From Monoplex corrugatus (taxonomy: Eukaryota; Mollusca; Gastropoda; Littorinimorpha; Ranellidae), in assembly GCA_030674185.1 (NCBI GenBank), contig JAPXFY010002721.1, forward strand, positions 1-25,479: DNA of 25,479 bases. Reading direction: 5' to 3'. The position numbers and the translations under genes were made by a program. Each line of letters begins with the position of its first letter. Within the stretch, counting starts at the first letter, position 1. Below are positions 10,566 to 18,098 of this stretch, piece by piece. Under the pieces are notes generated by a model. It saw nothing but the letters and a program-made list of their open reading frames with translations, was not told the origin of the DNA and did not search any database.

Positions 10566-10740
10566 CATCATCATCATCATCATCACATCATCACCATCAT
10601 CATGACGTGCAGAATGATAATGGATAGTTCCTTCATGGTCAATACATTCTGCCATTCAACAAACTAAAGCAACGTTTCAGTAGAGACAGTTTCTGGTTCA
10701 CTGAAGATGGCCAGCTGCCACAGGCCACAGGCCATAGTGA
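10360..10740 (+). repeat. Left copy of a diverged duplicated segment with (CAT)n core
   Basis: Homologous to 11205-11740. Shared blocks are TATACCAGGTGACTACGTAT versus TATACCAAGTGATTAAGTAT, and GGTTTGACTGGCGAGTCC versus GGATTGACTGGAAGTCC. After the microsatellite both copies share TCTCTGGTT/TTTCTGGTT and TGGCCAGCTG. The (CAT)n run is at 10533-10602. It encodes nothing I recognise. Confidence 0.6.
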
Positions 10741-11020
10741 AGAGGTATATTTAACACTGCTGGACGCAGCAATTTTCCTCACAAAACATTGCTGCATATG
10801 ATATCACAGTGAAGAGAAAAGCTGCGACATTTCCAGACTGTCAAATCCATAACACAATCTGCAAATAGAATTCTCTGTCTTCAGGTTAAAAAAAATAAAC
10901 AAACAGGAACAGAAAAAAAAACCCTAAAACCTCACACTGCACATCCTCCTTCTATTTCTGTAGCTGTAAATGATTAGTTAACTAAACTGATGGTTCTGTC
11001 TGTCTGATTACACGACAGAT
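10740..11020. other. Unassigned sequence
   Basis: No open frame with a recognisable domain and no tRNA-like fold seen. It contains A-rich runs near 10886-10925. Confidence 0.3.
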
Positions 11021-11021
11021 G

Positions 11022-11231
11022 TGTCCAGTAAAGGACTCAGTTGGACTTGGAACAACACCCACCGTGTGTGAACAGACAGATCCTTGGAACAGATGACGCA
11101 CATGAAGGCTGACGTTACAACGTGTGTGTGCAGTTAAGGACTCAGGTGGACATGGAACAACGTCAGCTGTGGCTGAACAGACCAATTCTTCAGTGGCAAT
11201 CCTTAGAACAGATGATGCACATGAAGGCTGT
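11022..11231 (+). repeat. Imperfect two-copy direct repeat (about 80-95 bp units)
   Basis: AAGGACTCAGTTGGACTTGG...ACATGAAGGCTG at 11031-11111 recurs as AAGGACTCAGGTGGACATGG...ACATGAAGGCTG at 11136-11230. The second unit has about 14 extra bases (around TTCAGTGGCAATC). Confidence 0.85.
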
Positions 11232-11583
11232 TGGCTATTGCTTGGTAGTTCTGCCACAGCTGACACTGCCAGGATCATGTGACCTACATGAAGACTTATA
11301 CCAAGTGATTAAGTATCAGTTTGTTTGCTCATCTGTTGGATTGACTGGAAGTCCATCATCATCAGCAGCAGCAGCAGCAACAACAGCAACAGCAACAACA
11401 GCAGCAGCACAACATCAGCAACACAACAGCAGCAGCAACACAACAGCAACAGCAGCAACAGCCAACAACAGCAACAAGCAACAGCAACAACAGCAACAGC
11501 ACAAGCAACAGCAACACAGCAACAGCAACAACAACAGCAACACACAGCAGACACACAAGCAACAGCAAAAAACAAAGCAAAAG

Positions 11584-11624
<41 letters not shown>

Positions 11625-11740
11625 TTTATGTGTGAAGAATGAAAATGGAATAACATCCACCCCATTTTACCATTTGTGAAAAGAAACTGCGCTTCGGCAG
11701 TGTCTTAGTCTCTGGTTATTTGAAATTGGCCAGCTGACAA
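11205..11740 (+). repeat. Right copy of the diverged duplicated segment, with CAG/CAA core
   Basis: Paralogue of 10360-10740 (see that entry). At the position of the left copy's CAT run, this copy carries about 260 bases of CAG/CAA/CAC-type trinucleotides (11366-11626). All frames through the core give homopolymer-like Gln, Ser/Asn or Thr/Ala runs, so the open frames there are compositional. Confidence 0.6.
11366..11626. repeat. (CAG/CAA)n trinucleotide-rich tract
   Basis: A mixed CAG, CAA, CAAGCA and CACAG repeat almost without TTT or GGG, about 260 bases long, ending next to ATTTATGTGTGAAG. It is not part of a recognisable exon. Confidence 0.95.
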
Positions 11741-11892
11741 GATTGTGTGTAATTTAATTTAAACAATAAATGAATAACTAACAAAATAATAGAATTAAAC
11801 CCCCTCCTGGGTAATACTTGGTCTTACATTGTAGAGATAAATTTTAGCTAATATTACCATGAAGTAAAAAAAAATGCATCTGCCCTAACTCC

Positions 11893-12035
11893 ATAGTTAC
11901 CTAGAGACAGAATACACAAGAGGTTACAAGAGTTTTGGTAGCAGAATCAGTTAAAGATGACGACTAGAGCTGACGCATTAAAGTTCTTAATAAGCCACTT
12001 GACAGATTTCATCATTGAAGTTGTCTGAATACATC
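11893..12035 (-). pseudogene. Old fragment of a CR1/L2-group LINE
   Basis: The + strand block ACACAAGAGGTTACAAG...GACTAGAGCTGACGC...CCACTTGACAG parallels 24233-24330 of the large LINE at the right edge (ACACAAGAACTGACAAG...GTATAGAGCTGATGC...CTACTTGACAG). On the minus strand it reads ICQVAY followed by broken SS-R-L, where the intact LINE has TCQVAYHELRRISSIRRYL. It contains stops and is about 140 bases long. Confidence 0.65.
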
Positions 12036-12139
12036 AACGTCGTTAGGCCTCTCAATGGAAATAACAGGCAGTATCCATTGAATTGTGTGCGTGAATCAAT
12101 GACGTCAAACCAGTCAATAGGACATAACCTACATTTGAT

Positions 12140-12545
12140 GTTACACACAGGATACAGGTGTCATTCCTACAGTACAAGTTGTTGGTGTTACAAATAGGTG
12201 TGATGCGTCATTCCTACGGTACAAGTTGTTGGTGTTATACACATTTGTACAGACGTTATTCTTACAGTACAAGTTGTTGGTGTTACAAACAGGTGTACAG
12301 GTGTCATTCCAACAGTACACGTTGTCGGTGTTACAAACAGGTGTACAGACGTCATTCCTACAGTACAAGTTGTTGGTGTTACAAACAGGTGTACAGACGT
12401 CATTCCTACAGTACACGTTGTTGGTGTTACAAACAGGTGTACAGACATCATTCCTATAGTACACGTTGTTGGTGTTACAAACAGGTGTACAGGTGTCATT
12501 CCTACCGTACACGCTGTAAGTATTGCCAACGCGTGAACATGGGTC
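12140..12545. repeat. Tandem repeat with 48-bp period
   Basis: Eight or nine units built on CGTCATTCCTACAGTACAAG followed by TTGTTGGTGTTACAAACAGG. The period is exactly 48 for most of the array, one base short in the unit near 12190, and it degenerates after about 12510. Because 48 is divisible by three, frames are open on both strands. The minus strand gives a 16-residue Cys-rich repeat (NDVCTPVCNTNNVYC) and the plus strand gives SYSTSCWCYKQVYR. The variants I compared are not clearly biased to silent sites on either strand, so coding is undecided. There is no start, signal peptide or splice site I can defend. Confidence 0.93.
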
Positions 12546-12665
12546 ATTCCCACTGCAAAAGTTGTAAGAATAACAAACAGTGCCCATGCGTCATTCTTAC
12601 AACACAAGCTGACGTACTGTGGAGTGACACCTGTACAGGAACGTATCCAGGCATCGCACTGATGG

Positions 12666-12812
12666 TCAGTAGTGTGGACAGGTAGGTAGACAGATAGATA
12701 GGTATGACAAGGTATAGGATATATGTATATTTGACGAGATAGATGATAGTAGTGTAGACAGATAAGTAGATATGACAAGGTATAGGATATATGTATATTT
12801 GACAAGATAGAT
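12666..12812. repeat. Two-copy 68-bp direct repeat, GATA-rich
   Basis: GACAAGGTATAGGATATATG occurs at 12706 and again at 12774, with surrounding GTAGTGT-GACAG and GATAGAT sequence also repeated. Confidence 0.85.
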
Positions 12813-12813
12813 C

Positions 12814-12853
12814 AACACACACACACACACAACCACACACCATATATATATAC

Positions 12854-12891
<38 letters not shown>

Positions 12892-12905
12892 GTGTGTGTG
12901 TGTGT

Positions 12906-12962
<57 letters not shown>
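12814..12962. repeat. (CA)n-(TA)n-(TG)n quasi-palindromic microsatellite
   Basis: A CA arm with CAACCACACACC interruptions, a TA core, then a TG arm with a GTGTGGTGTG interruption that is complementary to the interruption on the left. The whole can fold back on itself. Confidence 0.95.
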
Positions 12963-12963
<1 letters not shown>

Positions 12964-12979
12964 ACAAGAAATATGACAG

Positions 12980-13866
12980 TTGAAGGAACGAACATCAACA
13001 ACATGATCAAAGAATCCTAAAACACCACCGCATTGGCAGACAAAGACTGCATACCAAGGGAGTGAGGAAAGACTATTTACCATACTGGATGGTTGAGCTG
13101 CAAAAGGCACATGGTGCTCTCAAAAAGGCTAAATAGATGGACACAAACATTATTTATGACAAAGGAACATCATCAGAAAACTGGAAGGAACACACTGGGG
13201 TGCAATGAAAAGATCCTGAAAACAGTCTGTCATGGGGACCAGGTGATCAACATGGAGTGTGAGTCAAGCTCTTGGATGAAAATGGCCAAGACACACCAGC
13301 ACACCCTAGACAAAGTTCAGAACCAAGCGCTGAGGTTCATCACAGTTACAATGAAGTCAACGTCAATGGTGGATATGGAACAGGTGACTGGCATACCTGC
13401 GGAGAGTAAAAGAAAACAACAGAAAGTAATGGTGCAGGCTACGAAATACAAGTGCACTCAGAATCACTCATAGAGTACCAGACTTCAGCAGTTGTGTACT
13501 GACGGGTTTAAGAGATCCAGTTTTGCTAAAGAGACATGAGTACTGCAAAGAGAACAGTAAGCAAGACTCCCAGGACAGGTTGAACCTCTTGCCTTCTACC
13601 TTGACACCCCACCCTGGGAAAGTACAACGGTAGAGTGACAGTCCACGCCACAGGTCCAAACATTACAACAAAAAATGAGCAGAGTAACACAACAAACAAA
13701 AAGCATTGACACTCTCCATGCATGAAGAAAAACACCCACAAGAATCATGGATACGAATTATCACAGATGATTAAGCAATAGACGCTTTGAAGCACGGATC
13801 AGCAGGGAGTTACGTCTGATATCCGAATGGAGATGGCAGTCAGAGGCAATACCAACATGGTTCCGC
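12980..13866 (+). pseudogene. Jockey-type LINE relic, RT-flanking region and start of RNase H
   Basis: Broken frames match a Jockey-like Pol. Near 13050-13130 is an IPRE...KTIYHTGW...AHGAL-like block that normally precedes the RT core. The RT core itself is deleted. Around 13300-13470 is the thumb/connection block LDKVQNQALRFIT, then MVDMEQVTGIPAESKRKQQ and VMVQATKYKCTQNH. About 13480-13720 is the hydrophilic linker with LDTPPWES. About 13730-13866 is the beginning of RNase H (ESWIRIITDD..., then YPNGD). There are many stops and frame changes. It stops abruptly at 13866, where a SINE-like sequence begins, and the rest of the RNase H domain is found again at about 14440 and 14722 on the same strand. 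Confidence 0.75.
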
Positions 13867-14170
13867 TGAAGTTTCAGTTTCAGTTTCTCAAGACGTCTCT
13901 GCGCTCAGAACGAATTCCATATGCACTAGTATCAAAGGCGCTATGTGTATGATGATCATGGCACAAGCCTTAAGCCTGCACATAAACCCATGAGCTGGCC
14001 AGGTCCTGAGGCCCTACTATACTATGTTTTACCTTGTCTATATTTTATACTGGTATTGCATCAGCATATCAGTGGTGTAAGTTTGGTTACATGTAAATGA
14101 CATGTGTATCTGTGTATCTGTGTATCTTATCTAAAAAAAAAAGAACTTATGTAAATAAATAAATAAAGAT
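13867..14170 (+). mobile_element. SINE-like insertion, A-rich 3' end (candidate)
   Basis: It begins with AGTTTCAGTTTCTCAAG followed by CTGCGCTCAGAACGAATTCC and ATATGCAC, a head resembling short interspersed repeats I associate with molluscan genomes. It ends with GTATCTGTGTATC repeats, an A10 run and an (AAAT)n tail at 14153-14168. It lies exactly where the flanking Jockey RNase H domain is interrupted. No target duplication is clear. Family recognition is from memory and is uncertain. Confidence 0.4.
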
Positions 14171-14435
14171 ATGAATCACTTTGTAACCTGCTATTATGTA
14201 TAAACTCATCTCACATGATAGAAAGTACCCCTCCCCCAGTCAATGCACAAAGCCTCAGCTGTCTATCAACTAGGTGAAGACAACATTTTCTTAATCATAG
14301 CCCCGCCAGTCTGTCGTTCACTTCCGAGGAAAGAAAAGAGGAAATAGATAGGTATGTAGGTAAGTGGGTAAGTAAGTAAGTACATAAGTCATATTTCTTG
14401 TCATATACACACACATCCACATCACCACTGAACCA
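14171..14435. other. Unassigned sequence inside the interrupted Jockey relic
   Basis: It contains a GTAAGT/AAGT microsatellite at about 14345-14390. No gene is seen. It may be part of the same or a second insertion into the LINE. Confidence 0.4.
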
Positions 14436-14439
14436 ACTA

Positions 14440-15160
14440 CAACACTGTAGTTGTCTTGATTGTTGGTCTGTCTTTGCTGTAGACTTTCACCAACAACAGA
14501 GATCACAACTGGAAAAAAAGCACTACACAAAACCAAGTGTCTCAAGACAATGCTTCTATAGACCCCCATACACTGCGGCGTCCAAAGTCAAAAGCAGCAG
14601 CAACAACCACAACAGCAAAAACAAAAACAAACAACAACAACACCAACAACAAAACAAAAACAAAAACAAAAACAAAAACAGCAGCAAAAAAACGTAAAAC
14701 AAAACAAAACAAAAGAAAAAAGTGACAAAATGGCAAAGCTAGGGGCAAAATATGAGCAAGATGGGAATGAAGTCTCCACCACACAAGCTGAATACCATCA
14801 TCAAGTCTCACTTTAGGATGCATCAGACACACAACAGTTACCGTCATCTGTCAAGATCAGAAAAGTGATTGTCTTCCATCTGAGAACCAGGCACAACTGG
14901 CTGAACAAACCTCTTTTAAGTAAAAGATGAGACCTGTGCCTACTCTAGTGCATTCCTATGGAGAAGCAGAGCAAGACACAAACCACATCGTACAGCACTA
15001 GGTCTGCAGGAATCTCTGGCTGCTGAGGGAGGACATGTGGCCAAAGCCAACTACACTAAAGGGAAAACTGTGTGTGTCTCTGGATGTTTTGCAGAAGACA
15101 ACCAACTTTATTTCGGGAGCTGGTCTCCAGGTGGAATGGCAACAACAAGCAGAAGAAGAA
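14440..15160 (+). pseudogene. Jockey-type LINE relic, end of RNase H and Pol carboxy terminus
   Basis: About 14445-14520 resembles the RNase H strand with a degenerate LTVGLSLL-TFTNNRDHN. After an A-rich repeat, 14722-14800 reads DKMAKLGAKYEQDGNEVST, the usual ADKLAK-type end of RNase H. About 14840-14920 reads KVIVFHLRTRHNWLNK, equivalent to the IFRLRTGHNRLN motif of these proteins. About 15030-15150 reads EDMWPKPTTLKGKLCVSLD, then TTNFISGAGLQV at the protein's end, followed by a GAA repeat. Stops and frameshifts are present. It is probably the same element as 12980-13866. Confidence 0.75.
14595..14720. repeat. (CAA)n/(CAAAAA)n A-rich repeat
   Basis: Simple sequence with AAC, CAACAA and CAAAAA units. 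It lies inside the RNase H portion of the Jockey relic, replacing the part between the two recognisable RNase H blocks. Confidence 0.9.
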
Positions 15161-15179
15161 GAAGAATGAATGGGGAGTG

Positions 15180-15469
15180 GAGCACTATATCTGGTCTCAT
15201 GTCACTCTCGATGAGAATTTGTTTGTTTGTTTGTTGTTTTGTTTTGTTGTTTTTTTCGTTCTAGAAGATCTGCTATGCACTCTCCGTCATTTGTACCATT
15301 CAATAGACCCCACATCCATGCTCCAAATGTCACAGCTTTTCCAGGCCACAGTTTTCTGAATCCTGCTATGTAGAAAATTTGTTGGAGATTCTCGTGGCGA
15401 CATCTTTAACAGTTGATTGTGCTTCTATTGTTACCTTCCACGTTTAGTGTTACTTTGTATGAGCTCAGA
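15180..15469. other. Unassigned left flank of the LTR element
   Basis: It includes a (TTTG)n run near 15220-15250. No gene was recognised. Confidence 0.3.
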
Positions 15470-15474
15470 ACATG
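15470..15474. other. Target-site duplication, left (ACATG)
   Basis: The five bases immediately before the LTR start TGTCAT are ACATG. The same five follow the other LTR at 20638-20642. Confidence 0.85.
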
Positions 15475-16526
15475 TGTCATACTTTTTTGTGCACACATGT
15501 TCACACACTCAAACACATGCAAAAAAAGCATTCGTCCGTCACGCAACAGCACGCACTCCTTCCAACCAAAGGCATTAAACAAACTGCGATATATTCTTTT
15601 TTTTACATTTATTATTACTAACTTTCACCCATCACCCATACAACATGCAACATACACAACCACGCACCTTCATACTCTTTCTCTCCTCCTTCGTTTTCTC
15701 CTCCCTCTTCGTCTCCTATTCCTCGTTTCCTTCTTATTCTCCTTCTTTTCTTTCTTCTTCCTCATCTCCTTCTTCCTCGTCTTTCTTCCTCATCTCTTTC
15801 TTCCTCGTCTCTTTCTTCCTCGTCTCTTTCTTCCTCGTCACTTTCTTCTTCGTCCTCTTCGTCTCCTCTCCCTCGTCTTTCTTCCTCGTCTCCTTCTCCC
15901 TCGTCTTTCTTCCTCGTCTCTTTCTTCCTCGTCTTTCTTCCTCGTCTTTCTTCCTCGTCTCTTTCTTCCTCGTCTCTTTCTTCCTCATCTTTCTTCCTCA
16001 TCTCTTTCTTCCTCGTCTCTTTCTTCCTCATCTCTTTCTTCCTCATCTTTCTTCCTCGTCTCTTTCTTCCTCTCTCCCTCTACGTCTCCTTCTTTCCTCG
16101 TCTCTTTTTTCGCTTTTTTCCATCTCCTTTTCCTTCTTATCCTTATTTTCCGCCTTTTTCTTTCTCACCGTTTCTTCTCCTTCTTCTTCTTCTTCTTCTC
16201 CTTTATCTAATTCTTTCTTTCTTCTCTTTTTATTTGTTTCACCTTCTTTTCTTCATAACTTTTTCGCGTTCTTCTTGTTCTTGTTCTTCTCCTTCTCCAT
16301 TCTATAGGCGGTTGTGTCGAGACACCTTCCTCTTGGCGGATTCTTTTTCGACTGCCTCCCAAAACCTATTCCTTTTGTTTTCAACTTGGGTGAGCTGTTT
16401 TCCAAAAACTCAACCACACATGCACACACAAAATTTCCTTCCGCACGCAACATAAAACTCATGCATACATCACTCCATGCACACGACACAAAAATCAAGA
16501 GCACGCACCACCCTGCGCACATGACA
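15475..16526 (-). repeat. LTR, 3' copy of the element
   Basis: The left LTR starts TGTCATAC and ends CACATGACA on the plus strand. It aligns end to end with 19672-20637. By eye there are about eight substitutions in the first 200 positions but only one substitution and one indel in the last 220 or so. The length difference lies mainly in the internal pyrimidine minisatellite. Element-strand signals are an AATAAA (15608-15613 on the plus strand) and a TATAGAA where the other LTR has TATATAA. Confidence 0.93.
15760..16075. repeat. 15-bp pyrimidine minisatellite within the 3' LTR
   Basis: Repeats of CTCTTTCTTCCTCGT with CGTCTTTCTTC variants. The element strand is almost pure purine (GAGGAAGAAAGAGAC). 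It gives the Asp/Glu/Arg-rich and Ser/Phe-rich frames on the two strands, which I do not regard as genes. Confidence 0.93.
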
Positions 16527-16537
16527 CCCCCCATCCC
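16527..16537 (-). other. Polypurine tract adjacent to the 3' LTR
   Basis: On the element strand, GGGATGGGGGG immediately precedes the LTR start TGTCATG. The position and composition fit the plus-strand primer of LTR elements; one T interrupts it. Confidence 0.7.
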
Positions 16538-17377
16538 AGGGAAAAAATTTTTGGTCAAAGACCAGAAATATTTTTCGAAACTCAGCTGACAAATAATTCA
16601 GAATTAGCAAAAGATAAAAAGACATTGTTTTATAATTACGACAGCCAAGATACTAAGTACTTCTTAACCAGCACCAAACAACCAAGTACAAAACGATTGA
16701 TTACGAAGTATTTGCCTCTGGTAAATAGATAAAACCTATATAGTATACACCATGAAGAAAATATCAAACAGTTAATCAAAAATTCACAATTCCCTTCCAG
16801 AAATGATATTTCAAAAATTCATTCATAATTGCACTCCAAAATCATCAAATCTTAAAATGTGTTTTTCCACAACAGAATGAAACGTGTATTTTCTGCAATG
16901 ATCCATTCACACATTAAGTACCAAACAAACCTCACTAGGTTTGTACAAAATCCAAAGAAAAATAAATATCAATCACTGACATACTCTCAAAAAGGAGCAA
17001 AATGGACAATATCATCAAAGTGCCAGCAGCCTCACAACTAACTCCAAAATCTTGAATGCCATACAATCGCAATCATAATGGACAATAAAGTGATCAGATT
17101 ACATCCCAAACAAACCATGGGCACAAAACCTGTGCCTCCTCAAGTCACACAGATCAAAATTCTCGCCTCTCATCCTTTAATACAAAAAGCATCACACTCT
17201 TTGTATACATGAGAATTCTATATTTATCATTAGGATACAACACGAACCAGTAACCAACACATTCACACCCATAAGAAAACAATTTTAAAAAATCATTTCT
17301 CATATTCTTAGGTCTGAACTGCATTCGTATGCCAAAATCAACACCAGTGGACTATGATGCTAAATCATACATGTATG
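16538..17377 (-). other. Non-coding 3' internal region of the LTR element
   Basis: AT-rich sequence between the truncated integrase and the polypurine tract. The only frames are short, with no retroviral-type domain recognised. It may be the element's 3' untranslated region or unrelated filler brought in with the deletion. Confidence 0.45.
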
Positions 17378-17630
17378 TCAGCTACCCATTCCCTCGAGAG
17401 GAAATGTGCATATTTCTTTCATTACATCTGGAGTGGACTGTGTCCCACAATCTGAGAGGACTTTCCTTAGCAAACCCATGCAATTGATAACGGTTACCAA
17501 GTCTTTTGCGACCAAGATTGTGTCCATATTTTTGAGTGGTATGGCTTTGGGATTGCAAGTGGCTAGATCCACCATGGTAAGTACGTACATGTCGTCTAGT
17601 GGATACATTACATGGAACAAATGATCCTCT
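17378..17630 (-). pseudogene. Integrase core fragment of the LTR element
   Basis: The minus-strand frame contains YVLTMVDLATC (first catalytic Asp, near 17565) and VLSDCGTQ (second catalytic Asp, near 17450), then DVMKEIC. Homology is lost at about 17400, before the third catalytic residue, Glu. The zinc-binding amino end is also absent. The frame differs by one base from the protease frame upstream. It is only the middle of a DDE integrase and cannot be active. Confidence 0.82.
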
Positions 17631-17639
17631 GTGACCTCC

Positions 17640-18071
17640 GTGCATAGTTGCCACCCCAGGTAAGTTACCTAGAATTAAATCAGTGACAGGGTCTTTAATG
17701 ACACAGGCCAGACGTGTACCTGTGAAATAGGGGGTTGAGACTTCAATGTCTGCTACAGGAAATTTTTCAATTTTGCCCCCGAAAGAACGGCATGTCTGTA
17801 TTTGACCTGTGTACTGCTCTGGTCGCACCAAAGACTTCCTGACCCCTGCTGTAGTACAGCCTGTATCTTTCAGAAGAGTAGCATCATACCCGTTCACATT
17901 GCATATTTCTACGCACAATCCAGCAGTAGATGCCTGTGAAACTAAGGTCTGATGCCCCTCCAGCTGTGTAATATTGTCACTCACCCCATGTGAAGCCACA
18001 TTCACTGCTGATGATGTGTTCACATAAGGGCACTGTTTAACAAAATGGAACTTGCAATCACAATAATTGCA
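17640..18071 (-). pseudogene. Nucleocapsid zinc knuckle and aspartic protease of the LTR element
   Basis: One open minus-strand frame starts with a CX2CX4HX4C knuckle, CNYCDCKFHFVKQC (18030-18071), typical of nucleocapsid RNA binding. About 55 residues on comes LLKDTGCTTAGVRKSLV, the catalytic Asp-Thr-Gly of a retropepsin (DTGC at 17856-17867). It then reads DLILGNLPGV near 17650-17683, the usual C-terminal Ile-Leu-Gly strand. The protease looks intact. It shares its reading frame with the gag segment to its right, from which a TAA at 18099-18101 separates it. Just after the protease, the sequence changes to integrase. Confidence 0.85.
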
Positions 18072-18098
18072 CTTGGGGACACCTTGTGTGTTATGTTG

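Noticed and set aside
10982..11278. 98-codon minus-strand frame with a hydrophobic start (MILAVSAVAEL)
   Set aside because: It spans the two-copy direct repeat, shows no domain and the start is not a convincing signal peptide; cannot be linked to the receptor by splice sites.
15645..16307. Long open frames rich in Ser/Phe/Leu (+) or Asp/Glu/Arg (-) in both LTRs
   Set aside because: They arise from the 15-bp pyrimidine minisatellite in the LTRs, with no independent domain or start; length differs between the two LTR copies.
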